A stretch of DNA of 64,000 bases from Misgurnus anguillicaudatus (Eukaryota; Chordata; Actinopteri; Cypriniformes; Cobitidae), in contig NC_073355.2 of NCBI RefSeq assembly GCF_027580225.2, forward strand, positions 21,821,501 to 21,885,500, given 5' to 3'. Below, piece by piece: positions 14,701 to 25,410 of this stretch. The translations under genes and the position numbers were made by a program. The notes below the pieces were generated by a model. The model was not told the DNA's origin. It ran no database searches and saw only the letters and a program-made list of their open reading frames with translations. Positions within the stretch are counted from its first letter, which is position 1. Each line of letters begins with the position of its first letter.

Positions 14701-17700
14701 ATCTGTCTCTTCTCTCTCCCCCGTCTCAGACTGCTGGTGGTAAGGCGTTGTCTCGTCTGAAGCATCTGCAGCAAAGTGGCTCAGATAAAAGCAAAACAAG
14801 CAAACAGAGAGATGACTTCCTTAAGAGTCAGGGTCAACAGCAGGTACGAGTGTCTGTGTCTGTCCGTCTATGTGAGTCTTCATGTAGTCTTTGTCTATTG
14901 TCTGCTTTTTGTGTTGAGGCTGCATCAACATATTTCAGAAAGTTTAGTCCCCGATGAAGTGAGGTAGGGAGAGAACTTTCTATCAGACTTAAAAAACTGA
15001 ATCGTTGTGTAAATCACAAAACATTTGGGACTATAAAGTGCACTTAAAACTCCCTAACAGAACAAAGACACTTGGAGAAGCATCGAGGGGAGGAAACATG
15101 AAAACAGTGACTGGGAAAAGATTAGAGAAGAAAGACACACATATGCAGACAGCCGAGCGCCTCTGCGCTGTAAGTGCAGAAGTTAGATATGCTGATGTTC
15201 TGTAAATCTCTTCACTCTGTGTTTAATAAATCTGGCCCCTGTTCAACAGGCCATGAATATTAGAAAAGAAAATCTGCTTCCGTATTAACGGAGAGGCAGA
15301 TATTGGCACAAGAGAGAGAGAGAGATCAGAGAGTTCACAGTAACTATAATTACAGAAGAGCAGATCTGATGTTATAGGCACTTCTGTTAATCCGGATATG
15401 ATCATAGCTTCATCTTTTTTTGGTACAACCGATAATTATTTTCTTTTTAAAGTGGACAGTATACGCCTCATTTCTCTTAACCCCAGGAGAATGTGATTCA
15501 ACATAAACATGCACATTTCAGCATAGTCCTTCAGTTTGCTTTTTTATCTCTGTCCCTGTTGTTCTGCATTTGATTCAGGTGTCTCTAAAATGTTTTTTTT
15601 TCTCAATGGATTGTTCTTGCTGGCTGCCCACATTGATGAAACTTAAATCAACACGTCATTGTTCAACAAAAACGCAGTCTCAATTGGTCACCCTGTCTTC
15701 GTCAGACTAAATTGAATCTAAATGCTTGACAATCTTGATTAGTTTCAAAGAAGCGGGAGCTTAAATTTGTGCTGTATTGATTTAAAATATATTGCTTTCT
15801 CTCTGAAAATTGCAAATTAATCGAGAATTGCTGTCTCTTCATATAAATGTTGAGCTTTGTTGTTTGGAAACAACATTCCCCAGATACAATACAGTTTGGA
15901 TTGCTTTTATTAACTTTTCACTGATGCTCTTCATAACATGCTAGGTCTTTTAATAGCACTGAGACTAAAGGGGGGCTCTATCAGGTTTTATGGGGTATAT
16001 CATTGACCCTGGGGCTGTCACAATATCAGATTTTTCACTACACGGTTACTGTAGCAAAAATATTTCACAATATCTGCTATATTAACATAACGTGGTGAAA
16101 TTTTAGATGAAATAATGAGAAACAATACTAGAATCAAATTTGTCTTTTATTTACCACTACATACAAGTCTCAACTAGATACTAGAACAAACGTAACTTCC
16201 GGTAAACATATGCAAAGAATCAATAACAATAGAGTAGTTTATTTCTGATAACAAGCAAAATAAACAACAAGTAGTTTAAATCATAGCAAAAGTGTATAAA
16301 AAACTACACTGAGCTAACGTTACTGTGTAAAATGTGTACTTATATACAAGAATGGAGCAGTTTCCCTGACAGGGTTTAGATTAATCCAGGACTAGGCATT
16401 AGTTATATTAGACCATTTAGGTCGTTTTACATACCTTACAAAAAACAATACTGGTGTGCATCTTGAGACAAAACAATAGCACTGATATATGTTAAGGCAG
16501 CTCAAACATGCATTTTCGTCTGGGACTAAAGCCCTGTCTGGGAAATCACCCCATAGTGTACTAAATGTGTAGTTAATACAACTATATATGTTTACAATCT
16601 TAACTACAGATCAGCTCCCAAACCTTCCTTCAAATAGCTGTAATCCATGTTCGCCGTCTCCCCTCGTCTTCAGGGAACCAAAACATTTGTTAATTTCGAC
16701 GAGGTATTTGATCCAGAGTTAAAGGGACACTCCACTTTTTTTGAAAATGTACTCATTTTCCAGCTTCCCTAGAGTCAAACATTTGATTCTTACCGTTTTG
16801 GAATCTATTCAGCTGATCTCCGGGTCTGGCGGTACCACTTTTAGCATAGCTTAGCATAATCCATTGAATATGATTAGACCATTAGCATCGCACTGAAAAA
16901 TAACCAAGGAGTTTCAATATTTTTCCTATTTAAAACTTGACTACATCGTGTACTGATACAATCGGGAAATTATATTACGCAGTGCCCAAAAATTGTGCCC
17001 TGCTATTGAAAGTAAACATGGGAACTATTTTGGGGCGCTGCGTAATATCATTGCGCCTGCTGCAGTCATGTTACGGCAGCAAATTCCTTGATTATTATGC
17101 CAGAATGAGAGTATAGTTCCTAGACATATTTGCCTAGAAAATCACAACTTTTAATTTACACGATGTAACTACAGAAGAGTCAAGTTTTAAATAGAAAAAT
17201 TATCGAATCTCTTTGGTTATTTTTGAGTGCGATGCTAATGGTCTAATCAGATTCAATGGATTGTGCTAAGCTATGCTAAAAGTGGTAACGCCAGACCCGG
17301 AGATCAGCTGAATGGATTCCAAACGGTGAAAATCAAATGTTTAATTCTAGGGGAGCTGGAAAATGAGTCTATTTTCAAAAAAAGTGAAGTGTCCCTCGCA
17401 TGTACGTGTGATAAAACTGTCTATAGTCAAAACTGGTCAGCCTGATTTAAATTCTTACATGTAGTTAATTCGTATGACCACATTCATACATTTTGAACAA
17501 TTTGCTTTTGCCCTGTGACATTGAGGTTAGGGGTGGGGTTTCGTTATTGTTTTTTTATGATAATTGTACGTTTTAGCACGATTTACTTCGTATGAATTGA
17601 TACGCATTAGCCACCTCATAAATTACATACGAATTGCCATGAGATAGCGTTAAAACTGGTATATTGTTGACACCCCCAGTGGGTCCCATACAAATTTTGA

Positions 17701-19633
17701 CCCATACTTTTCACATGCTGTTTTATGACCATGCTTTCTACTGTATCTAAAACTGTGGTTTGGTCTCTGCTATTTACAGGTCTAAACAACATTTACAAAC
17801 TTTAAACTTTAACAAAATCTAACTTTAAAAATGTGTCCCCTTGACTCCACTATAGACGTACATATATAACCCACATCAAAGACTTTAAGGCACGTTTTAT
17901 ATGTTTTCGAATGTCACAATAGAGAGAGAAAATTGCCAGATGGGAAATGTATTAATTTTGACCAAAGCTAGTCTCCAGCCATGCTCTTCTTCACCTGGGG
18001 CTTTTTGACAAAGCTTGTTGAAAAGTACATGGACCAGCAGGTTTGGAAAAGAGAAGAAAGAAATGATAGAGAGGGAGAAGGTTAAAGGAAAGAGAGATAG
18101 GGGCGAGAGAGATGGAGAGTCTTTTTCTGCTCTATCAGGGTGGAATAATTGGCACTTTGGGTAGAAGATTTGGGCTCTCTGAACTCTCTTAACCCATGTC
18201 TCTGTCCTCATCGCTCTCTTGTGCTGTCCATCTGTCTCCCGCATAACTGTTTGAGTGGCTTTCGGTGGAGCACTTACTGTAGTCAGAAAGTCACTTCCTG
18301 TTGTACAGACAGAGACTATAAGAGTGTTTGTGGGTGACTGAGTGTAATGGACATGTGCTCATGTTCATCTGACCAAGCCAAGTCAGTCTCTGGTGACTAT
18401 TCAAAGTCTTTTTTAAAGTGATTCCCAAACAGGAGTGTTGTGTAACCCAGTGGGTACTTGGAAATTTGATTTTGCTTCATTAAATTATTTAAATTATTTT
18501 AATCACAATTTTATTCAAATGAAACTGAATCTAATATTTAGAGTTTTAAAATAATAACTATGAACAAACTAGCACATAATTGCTGTATCCTTCACAATAC
18601 TACACAGCAAATATTAAAATGTTATTTAATACTGCAACCTAAAATAATTAAAAATATGTCCTGTGAGGAAACATAAGACTCAAAGTTGGGAAAAACTGCT
18701 GTTGCATTGAACTGTTGTAAATCTAATCACGCATGAATGATCCTAACCTTAATAATCTTGTCCTGTGTTTGTCTTCACCTTCCCACCCTCCCCTTCCTCT
18801 GACATTTTCCTCTTCTTCAATGTTACCTGCCATCGTTCCTCGACCCGATCCGCTCCCTGTGTCACCATGGCAACCATTCACGTCCGATCCTACGACCCTG
18901 TGAGCAGCAGTGAACGACCCAAACCTACCTGTACCTGATCTGACCAAGGCTTGCCACCACCACTTCTTCATCAGCATCTCCTGACTTAAACCCACAATCC
19001 TGTGCCTGGTTTCCCCTCATACCCCCCTTCCACTGGTCCTATACACAATTTGGGAATTAAATAGCCTAGTCGTCATGTTCACTGGAATCTCATCATCTTA
19101 GAGAGTGTGGATGTTAATGCGTGAGGAGACCTCCACAAACCTCATAGTTTGTACTCTCTTTTTCTTCTCCACCCCTACTTTCGACCTCACCGCCTGACTT
19201 TCAGACTCTGATCCGAAACATCACCAGATCCAGAGCAGCAGAGTCACTCCTCGCAAACACCAGGGCTAACAGCTTTTCCGGCCACCTGCCCTCCAGGCTC
19301 CGTAAGTACCCCCAGGATGGGACGTTGTCCTCCCTGACGGCCTCTTCCAACCAGGCTAGAGCGCTGCTGGCTAGTCTGTCCGCATCCAGCCTTTCGGCCG
19401 AGGCCCTGCTCCTCTCCTCCACCCTCAGACAACACCGTTTACTCAAAGAGCAAAGCATCAACTCCGCAACTCTTCCCATCTCCAATGGCCGCTCCCCTCC
19501 TTCCCCGTCCTCACCCACCTCCCCTTCCTCCCCTCTGCTCTCACCTCCCTCACTAGTCCTGAAACCATCCACCGTCTGTAGCGTGGAGTTTGACAAGGAA
19601 CGAAACAAGTCTGTGACCCCTGACAGCGAGTAA
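2789..19633 (+). CDS. srcin1: srcin1 (p140Cap), 3' part of gene, 11 coding exons
   Basis: Scaffold adaptor that restrains Src (via Csk) and links actin, adhesion and synaptic proteins. Exons read: 2789-2964, 3669-3799, 3888-4035, 4127-4436, 5394-5807, 6424-6576, 7825-7923 (probable cassette), 10487-10549, 10824-11606, 14730-14843, 19205-19633 (TAA stop). All junctions are AG/GT and phases close exactly; about 939 residues are encoded here and the N-terminal half lies upstream of the window. Recognition rests on the coiled-coil blocks LLKRTETELSLRLSDAL, QSKMRVVLRVEVEAVKFLKE and AAERDWEEKRASLTQYSAQD, the proline run SPPPPPPRRSFPSS, and the short KSKTSKQRDD exon. These match p140Cap as I remember it more closely than its paralogue KIAA1217 (SKT). 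The gene converges on fmnl1. Confidence 0.88.
4536..5360. mobile_element. TTAA-flanked long foldback element, family A copy 1
   Basis: Bounded by TTAA at 4536-4539 and 5357-5360. Ends AGGATTAGTCCATTTTC and its complement; arms extend about 290 bp with only moderate divergence around a central segment containing ttacatatatgaaacgc. About 817 bp inside, no ORF of note. TTAA duplication is the piggyBac hallmark. It sits in a srcin1 intron. Confidence 0.85.
5394..5807 (+). CDS. srcin1: srcin1 exon with coiled coil and proline-rich SH3-ligand segment
   Basis: This 138-codon exon starts AAERDWEEKR and continues with INRLLEETQAELMKAIPDLD, the conserved helical block of p140Cap. A low-complexity Asn-Gln run follows (five NQ pairs, near 5545-5570), then RRGSDELTVARYRTEKPSKS and a six-proline run before RRSFPSSPG. 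Poly-proline with flanking basic residues is the usual form of an SH3 ligand; in the family this area is proposed to bind partners such as vinexin and the Src/Csk machinery. Both ends are phase 0. The NQ stretch is absent from the mammalian protein as I remember it and is probably a fish expansion. Confidence 0.85.
7825..7923 (+). CDS. srcin1: probable srcin1 cassette exon, 33 codons, proline-rich
   Basis: Between the 6576 donor and the 10487 acceptor, a stretch reads LFERYLTPPLPSPRKYPPPT and continues to PSAGQ. It has an acceptor gcgctcag at 7824, a donor CAG|gtaaca after 7923, length divisible by three and phase 0 on both sides, so it can be included or skipped without a frameshift. I do not recognise the peptide in the mammalian protein. 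A nearer AG at 7867 would give a frame-breaking 58-nt exon, so the upstream acceptor is preferred. Could be a chance open stretch. Confidence 0.4.
8027..10170. mobile_element. large foldback element with a nested insertion
   Basis: Arms of about 170 bp, left from GGTAACACTTTAC near 8027 and right ending near 10170, share inverted words such as GACAGCTGTCAT, TTTATGACAGCTG, AAGATGGCATTG and TTGTCATAACAAAG. The interior is 1.8 kb of AT-rich sequence with no coding potential. A second element (8202-8738) is nested in the left arm. It sits in the srcin1 intron before exon 10487. Confidence 0.7.
8202..8738. mobile_element. nested hAT-like element with 7-bp target duplication
   Basis: Starts gcctgggca and ends cccagcccta. 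Flanked by GTCATAA at 8195-8201 and 8739-8745. The interior is full of AATCGAT/ATCGATT words in both orientations. Duplication size and GGGCTGGG-type ends fit a hAT-superfamily MITE. Its host is the older foldback 8027-10170. Confidence 0.65.
10824..11606 (+). CDS. srcin1: srcin1 large 261-codon exon with conserved RRLDSLEETIREL block
   Basis: Phase 0-0 exon, acceptor ctgcag at 10818-10823, donor AAG|gttcag. The first two thirds are acidic, Ser/Thr-rich and low in order. Near the end is STYRRLDSLEETIRELELSL, a helix I associate with the SRCIN1/KIAA1217 family, followed by a Ser-rich stretch and PPVPPKPSYI, a textbook class II SH3 ligand. An internal AGA|gtgagt at 10994/10995 could serve as an in-frame alternative donor (see findings). 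Reading through the normal donor gives a stop at 11642 and an AATAAA at 11822, so an intron-retained short isoform is formally possible. Confidence 0.8.
12118..12245 (-). repeat. tRNA-derived SINE, minus strand
   Basis: The minus strand shows GCATTAACAATGCAAAGGTT, the B-box-like GGTTTGATCCTCAGG, then AAGTTGCTTTTATAGC and GTCAAATGCATAAATGC at the tail. It is the same family as the copy at 1280-1412 and lies in the srcin1 intron 3' of the large exon. Confidence 0.65.
13406..13910 (+). repeat. pair of direct GGGCCCTATTTTAAC repeats
   Basis: Two direct copies begin at 13406 and 13768. Each has the order GGGCCCTATTTTAAC, AAGCGCATTGT, AAAGCGCAC, AATGGGTGTGTCC, CACTTTTGCT and GGTTTGTGCGCCG. The first copy extends further (through 13645); the second breaks off near 13910. 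A dispersed cyprinid-type repeat, possibly two halves of one element. Confidence 0.6.
14178..14380. repeat. near-perfect 203-bp hairpin of GGGTTG words
   Basis: The left arm AACCCAGGGTTGGGTAAC...AGAACACATTTCTGGG is almost exactly complementary to the right arm ending CCCAACCCTGGGTT. Arms are about 90-95 bp with few mismatches and a short loop near 14272-14285. A related, more diverged element lies at about 27514-27672. Confidence 0.8.
14844..19204. other. srcin1 last large intron
   Basis: Contains a family B foldback (16719-17395), a degraded TTCGTATGA-type MITE (about 17456-17660; another copy at about 41735-41985) and otherwise unique AT-rich sequence. A purine-rich tract occurs at 18050-18120. 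No additional exon could be supported. Confidence 0.55.
16719..17395. mobile_element. foldback element, family B copy 1
   Basis: Left end TTAA then AGGGACACTCCACTTTTTT; the right end ...AAGTGTCCCT has lost its TTAA. Arms share inverted GATCTCCGGGTCTGGCG and TTAGCATAGCTTAGCATAATC words. Family B copy 2 is at 46639-47385. Confidence 0.75.
19205..19633 (+). CDS. srcin1: srcin1 terminal coding exon
   Basis: Acceptor tttcag at 19199-19204; phase 0, 142 codons and TAA. It opens TLIRNITRSRAAESLL, has an Ala/Leu/Ser-rich helical middle (ALLASLSASSLSAEALLL), then a Ser-Pro low-complexity segment, and ends SVTPDSE. The phase agrees with the preceding 14730-14843 exon, and no open alternative frame exists. 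I remember the main human C-terminus differently, so this may be a fish-type or alternative tail; membership in srcin1 is inferred from phase, strand and position. Confidence 0.7.
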   Translation, partial: TLIRNITRSRAAESLLANTRANSFSGHLPSRLRKYPQDGTLSSLTASSNQARALLASLSASSLSAEALLLSSTLRQHRLLKEQSINSATLPISNGRSPPSPSSPTSPSSPLLSPPSLVLKPSTVCSVEFDKERNKSVTPDSE

Positions 19634-20397
19634 GAAGAACGCAAAGCACACTACACAAAGTGTACTAATAAAAGGATGTAGTAGAAATAAGCATCCCAGG
19701 TTCACTTTTCTCCAGATCTAAACACTACCTAACCCGTACTTCTGCCAGTTCTCGATAGAGAGAAGCAACAGATGGGCTTGGACGCTCAACACCAGCCGGT
19801 TTCCATCTCCACCACACAGCCAGCATCACACCCACGGGAGACTCTTTACCCAAACCCTCATTTGTTTGCCAAATCTCACATGGTGGAGATCTCATGGATG
19901 GGTCCAGTAGATGTCCATCAAGTGTAAAATTTGAGACTGTAAGACTATGTAATACCAAGTAGAGTTGCAATAATCGAAAAGTGAGTACTGTAGTAGTCGG
20001 TGTTTGTTCAGAGTTTTTATCGCTCTTATCTATATCAACAAAATGGAATGTTTAAAAAAACAGCGAAACCTTAACGTGGAAAACAACATCACTAATGTAG
20101 ATTTTTTGGGGTAATAGTTAGGAGGACTTAAGGAAAATAAGTGAAATCGGTGCTATGATTATACTAACATTTTCAAAATCTCGTAGGGTTACAGATTATA
20201 CAGTCCCTTATTGCACACATACTGCCGAATATTTGGGTTTAGTTTTCAAATGGGTACATCCGTTCTTGTGTATTTTCTGTACCTCATGGAGGAATTGTGG
20301 GAAAGTGGCAGGCTCCTTGCTTTTTAATCACCTGTGCATATTACAGGGTGGTGCTGATGCAATCATTCAAAGTCAAAGTTTTCCCAAAAAGCTATTT

Positions 20398-20765
20398 AAC
20401 ACTGTCAGAAACAATGGTACCAAGCTGTCAATGGGGTAATACACTTTTTAAAAAATCCTAAAATGTACCATTTACACTCTCAGAAATAAAGGTACAAAAG
20501 TTGTCACTGGGACAGTACCTTTTCAAAAACCCAAAAAGTGCATACTGTATTAGTACTTCAAATGTACATATTGGCTGTTCAAAGATACATACTTTTTAAA
20601 GGGTACTGCCCCAGTGACAGCTTTGTACCTTTTTTTGACAGTGTAGGTACAGATATATACACTTTTTGCATCAATACTGTATGTACAGCATTCTTCTGAA
20701 CTACTAAAATGAAATATTTTGGTGCAAAGGTGTACTTTTTAAAAGGGACCACCCCAGTGACAGCT
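20398..20765. repeat. cluster of ACTGTCAGAAA / GGTAC foldbacks
   Basis: A partial copy (20398-20460) is followed by a complete palindrome (about 20474-20645) whose arms contain GGTACAAAAGTTGTCACTGGG and its complement, then a further half copy to about 20765. The same family recurs at 33249-33416 in an fmnl1 intron. Confidence 0.65.
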
Positions 20766-20797
20766 AGCCCGGATAGCATGCAACCATTGAAACAATG

Positions 20798-21119
20798 TTA
20801 AAGCAACACTAAAGAGTTTTTGCTCTTTGCTCCCCCTACAGGTTGGAAGCGGAATTGTCCATTACCACTATCGTAAATAATTTAGCTTACTGCAGCAAAG
20901 TTGGCTCTGATTGGATGTAGGTCTGCTGTAAAGCAAGTTTTTGTAGTTTTCACTCGAACTACAGGACTGCGACCCGACAGTTGGAAACTTCTTTAGTGCG
21001 GTTTTGGCCGATAGTGGGCTGCAAAGCGAATGTGAAAGTGCCATTCACCCTGTTTTGACAGAAACTTTTTTGGAAATGTTATTTTAAGGTAAAAAAAAGG
21101 CTCTTTAGTGTTGCTTTAA
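20798..21119. mobile_element. TTAA-flanked MITE, family D
   Basis: TTAA at 20798-20801 and 21116-21119; ends AGCAACACTAAAGAG and CTCTTTAGTGTTGCT. 314 bp inside. The terminal octamer AGCAACAC is shared with family C but the interior is different. Confidence 0.8.
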
Positions 21120-21689
21120 AAAAACTGTTGATTTGTCAGTGTTGGTTGAATTGGATCAGTGTCAGGTGTGCGCCCTCCATTAGTGTTGAAGAGTGTTGAA
21201 ATTTCAACAAACTACCATTGTTGTGTTCTGTGTTTGCTTTGGTTTGCTCCTTGACTCTTGACATTCACTAAGTTAAATCTTTCTTTTCTTTTTTTTAGTG
21301 TTTGTATGTGTTTATGTAGAAACGCATGTGCATTGGAAAAGAAAGATGTGTTTTAAAGTTAAGTTGAAACTGATTGCTTTTTGTGAAGATGTCAAGATGA
21401 TATAAAATTTACATTATGTTGATCCATTTTTGATCATTATAATTTTTCTGGTTTGTAAATCCACTGTGACAAGATAAGCAGAAAAAATGCTGACACATTC
21501 AGACATCATTACTCATCCTATAATCTCAACAATGGTGACAATCATCAAACAAATTCAGATAAAATGATCAACTGTAATGCATGCTGGGAGTCATAAATTA
21601 GTTTAGTACTACAATGATACCCGGCATGCATTGCAGCATGAAGTTTTCTTTTGTTGATCGTCACCATTGATGTCAGAGATAGATTCACA

Positions 21690-22139
21690 CTGCAAAAAAA
21701 ATGATTTTCAAGAAAAAAAATCTAGGTGTTTTTGTCTTGTTTTCAGTAAAAATATCTAGAAATTCTTGAATTGGGATGCTTTTTCTTGATGAGCAAAATG
21801 ACCCAAGAAAATAAGTCTAGTTTTTAGACCAAAAATATCAAATTTAAGGGATTTTGTGCATAAAACAAGAAAAAAATCTGCCAATGGGGTAAGCAAATTT
21901 TTCTTGAATTTAGTGTTTAAGAAAAATGTTCAAGTTTTTTTGCTTACCCCATTGGCAGATTTTTTTTCTTGTTTTATGCACAACATCACTTGGATTTGGT
22001 GTTTTTGGTCTGGAGACTGGACTTGTTTTCTTGGGTCATTTTGCTCATCAAGAGGGGGCATCTTAGTTTAAGACTTTTAGATGAAAACAAGACAAGAATA
22101 CTAAGATTTTTTTTCTTGAAAATCATTTTTTTGCAGTGC
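21690..22139. repeat. 450-bp palindrome with CACTGCAAAAAAA ends
   Basis: Left arm CACTGCAAAAAAAATGATTT and right arm AAAATCATTTTTTTGCAGTG pair almost exactly. Inner words GAGCAAAATGACCCAAGAAA and GCCAATGGGGTAAGCAAA are also inverted, giving arms of over 200 bp around a centre near 21912. It lies in the proposed srcin1 3' UTR. Confidence 0.75.
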
Positions 22140-25100
22140 AGTAGTTTAATGTTCTAAATGTGTTTTTATAATTCTCAAAATAACAGACCTGACACTGTTT
22201 CCAACTAGTACTGTAATATCCAGTTCTTACACATCTTTAACAGTATTTCATTAATATTATTTAGGTATATCTACAAGAATTAAACTACTATAACATTAGA
22301 TCTTTGTTTTCTTTGCAATAGCAGATGTATTTTAAAACACTGTATCAACAGCCAAAGAAACTTACCATTAAAGAATCAAGGGCCCAACTGGGGCAAACAC
22401 TGATCACAGTGGTGGTGCTTTGTTGAGGTTTCAATATTTTTTCGATATTGATGGAGGGTGCAAACGTGATGTTGATTCAATTGTATTAACACTGACAAAG
22501 CAACAATTTTCTACATTGTTTCAATGGTTGCATGCTATCTGGTGGTTACTTCCTAACCGCAGTAATGTGGGGTTCATTCCAAAAGCACAACACGTTTTAT
22601 AGGCTAGAGATGAATCTCATACCTTGATAATGTATTTAAATGAACAAGTACAATAAATCCGACAATCATCAAAAGTTCGGCACAAACTTAAAACTTCGGG
22701 ACTACCAGATTGAGGAGAATTAAGTCAGATTGAAAATGCACAAACAGATGGATAGGTTCACCGTGTAGGGGTTATAAAAACATGACGAATGAGGGGTAAT
22801 CATTAGTGGATGTTATCCATCGAGCAGAAGACATCTGTGCAGTAATGCAGTCCAACTCGTCCTCTCTCCTTATTAGCCAATCGAACGCTCCGCATACATT
22901 TTTTGTCAAAACTACATTAGCTTTACTTTCATTTCCAGTGTCGTTATTCATTTTGAAGCTCGTAATCAGGTGTTATTTTACGCTTGTATACCCAGAATGT
23001 GTATACAAAGATGACTATGGCAAGTAATTTGATAACAAATCTCGGCTGTCGTGATAATGCAGAAAGCTTCAGTCTAGAGCCTTTGGTAATGCCCACTCAT
23101 CTTCAATTCTCATTTTAGCTCGTTTGAGAGTTTATTTTCCTCCCACTGTGTATTTCTATGTCTTAAATTTGTCAATCTTACAGCCTGCAGGTTTACTTAG
23201 CAGCCCCGATCATTTAAATGCCAAGTGAAGAGAATAAGATGAATAGAGAGGAGGGAGATTTTTCCAGCTTTCTGATAGAGCGAATGCGTGAAATTGATCG
23301 CTTGTGGTTGCAGGGTTTAAAATAATGGCTTAAGCGCTCACTCGATGTCAGGAGTAAATGGCCAGAGGAGAGATTAGTGGTGTAACTCCGTGTCTTGGAA
23401 TCGGCTTGAAATGTTGGGAACGTGCAATGATTCACACGGGAGTTTCGATGTTAAGTCCAATCTTCTTAACTGATGGCAACAGCTCGTAACTTCAGTGTTG
23501 TTTACATGTATTGCAATATGAAAATAGGAGAACAATGACGTGTTTTTCATTCAAGGTCCTTTTTGCAAAGATCAACTTTATTCAAAAATGATAAATGACT
23601 GACTGAATGGGGTTTACATGGTTTAGGGTGATCCTGTGTTGGAGACCAGGGAAAATGAGACACCTTCATGGGATCGTAATGAAAACCCAAATGTTCCCCT
23701 CGTGTCTTAATTGCGTTCCTCTGAATGCAGAACAGGTTTTACTTCCTGTCAGAGTTTCATTTGCTTAGTAAAGCCATGGGTAGAAAATAAGAAGAGTTTT
23801 GGAAAGTGGTGAAATCTCCCTTTTATGGTATGATCTTACTCTGTCAGAATATATTAGGATGGTGAGATATCTCAGACACGCTATCTAAATGTCTTTACGG
23901 TCTTTACGGTTCGACATCTGCATAGTTGGTAAAAAAAATGTATGATGCAAAATTTGCGTTTGTATATTTTTCTTTGTTGATTTTATATTGAGATTTCTTT
24001 GTACATATTTTGCTTTTGTAATTCTGATGAAATATCTAGCATACTAAAAAACTATTTATTCATAAGAGTGTTTTGTATATTGAGTTGAAAATATTCCTCT
24101 GTACAGCCTATAGTTCATATGTAATGTATAGCTGCTTATTAACTCAGTACAGATCATTTTATTAATTATAGTTTTTATGAGTTGCTTTATTTTAAATTAT
24201 GGGATGAATATGAAAAGTTCTTTATTATTTCTGAAATCAGACTCATCAAGTGCTAATGTTTCTGAAGCTCAAACCTGTATTATGACCTGCGAATGTAATT
24301 TTTTGATTTAATGGCAAAGTACATTTAGGAGCTTAATTGTCATGTCACTTGTCTGCCCTCTGGTGGAACATACTGCAGCTTCATGCTATTCATTCCTCTG
24401 AGATACTACTGACAAACAGCTTTTAACTTTAGTGAACTTTAATCTTTTTGCCATGTTTTACACAACACACAAACTGGGCCTTGAGTTTCGTTCTTTTTTT
24501 ATAATATCAGGAGCTGGAGGTTGTCGTTATTGGGCAAGAAAACAGCACAGAGAGTAAAGCACATTTCTTTGTTAAACGATCAATGGTGTCAATATATTTC
24601 AGAGCATCTTTTATGTCGAATATTTTACCAGAGCTCTTTAGTCCCTTAAATGAGATTTTTCTACATGATTGTGTGGATGTTACAAAATGATGGCGTCGAC
24701 ATCAATATAATACTATAGAAGAGAAAAATAGAAAAGATAAACCAGACTATATAATGTGTAAATAAAACCGTAATTATTAGAAGTCCAAATTGTTATGTCC
24801 AGAAAAGGTTTTATTTAAAAGATGAAGTATGTATTTAAAGTGAATAAAAATTATAGCAATGCATGTACATTCTAAAAGCAATCGCACGGTGCAGATGATT
24901 TTAAAAAACAAAAAGTTATTTACATGTTTTTAAAAAATAAAGAGTCTATGGAGAGAACGGCGAGGTCAGATACACCGATGGTTCATTTTTCTCCGTCTGA
25001 TGTTATGTGGCTCAGGCATGTTCAGTCTTACTGTAATGTGTGGTGATGCGGTAATCAGACTTGAACGGCAAGTGTGTATTATTGAGTGAGCGTACAGATA

Positions 25101-25361
25101 GAGGACTCCACTCTTGAGCATCAACACACCAGTGATGGCGTGAACCCTTTACCCACTCTGTGATCATCCCATCTCTATAGAGTAGAGTATATACCAGCTG
25201 AGAATAGCTCTAGATACAAAGTATATAAACACCTATAGATAAAGAAATTATCAGTGTGGATGCCATGATAACTTTGTGAGAAATGTAACTTTATTATTTT
25301 TCCTGTGAGAAAAAACTGAGAGCCGAGACCTTTTGTACATAATTGCTGTGGTTGTGTGTCT

Positions 25362-25367
25362 AATAAA
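25362..25367 (+). terminator. srcin1: polyadenylation signal, probable srcin1 3' end
   Basis: AATAAA within gtctAATAAAgtacagctctc, on the + strand, about 40 bp from the opposing fmnl1 signal. Confidence 0.6.
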
Positions 25368-25404
25368 GTACAGCTCTCTTCTACAAAAACAAAAAACAGA
25401 GTCT

Positions 25405-25410
25405 TTTATT
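25405..25410 (-). terminator. fmnl1: polyadenylation signal, probable fmnl1 3' end
   Basis: TTTATT on the + strand is AATAAA for fmnl1. It lies about 450 bp after the fmnl1 stop and is followed on that strand by a T-rich and GT-rich stretch. Confidence 0.6.

Larger units (their letters stand above)
11607..14729. other. srcin1 intron between large exon and 14730 exon
   Basis: No exon is supported. It contains the SINE at 12118-12245, a dispersed GC-richer block at 12470-12690 (cgcctgttcgctctcttcca onward), the GGGCCC repeat pair and the 14178 hairpin. 12690-13400 is AT-rich and unremarkable. Confidence 0.6.
19634..25385 (+). other. srcin1: probable long 3' UTR of srcin1 with embedded repeats
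   Basis: No further exon can be supported after the stop at 19633. The stretch contains foldback elements (20398-20765, 20798-21119, 21690-22139) and then 23.1-25.4 kb of apparently unique AT-rich sequence ending in a strong AATAAA at 25362-25367 with GT-rich sequence just before it. That this is a single 5.7-kb UTR is inference; an additional terminal exon or a separate transcript cannot be excluded. Confidence 0.5.

Noticed and set aside
17897..18244. 115-codon minus-strand frame
   Set aside because: Composition is from a purine tract (gagagagata-type) and has no homology that I can recognise; no splice partner was found.
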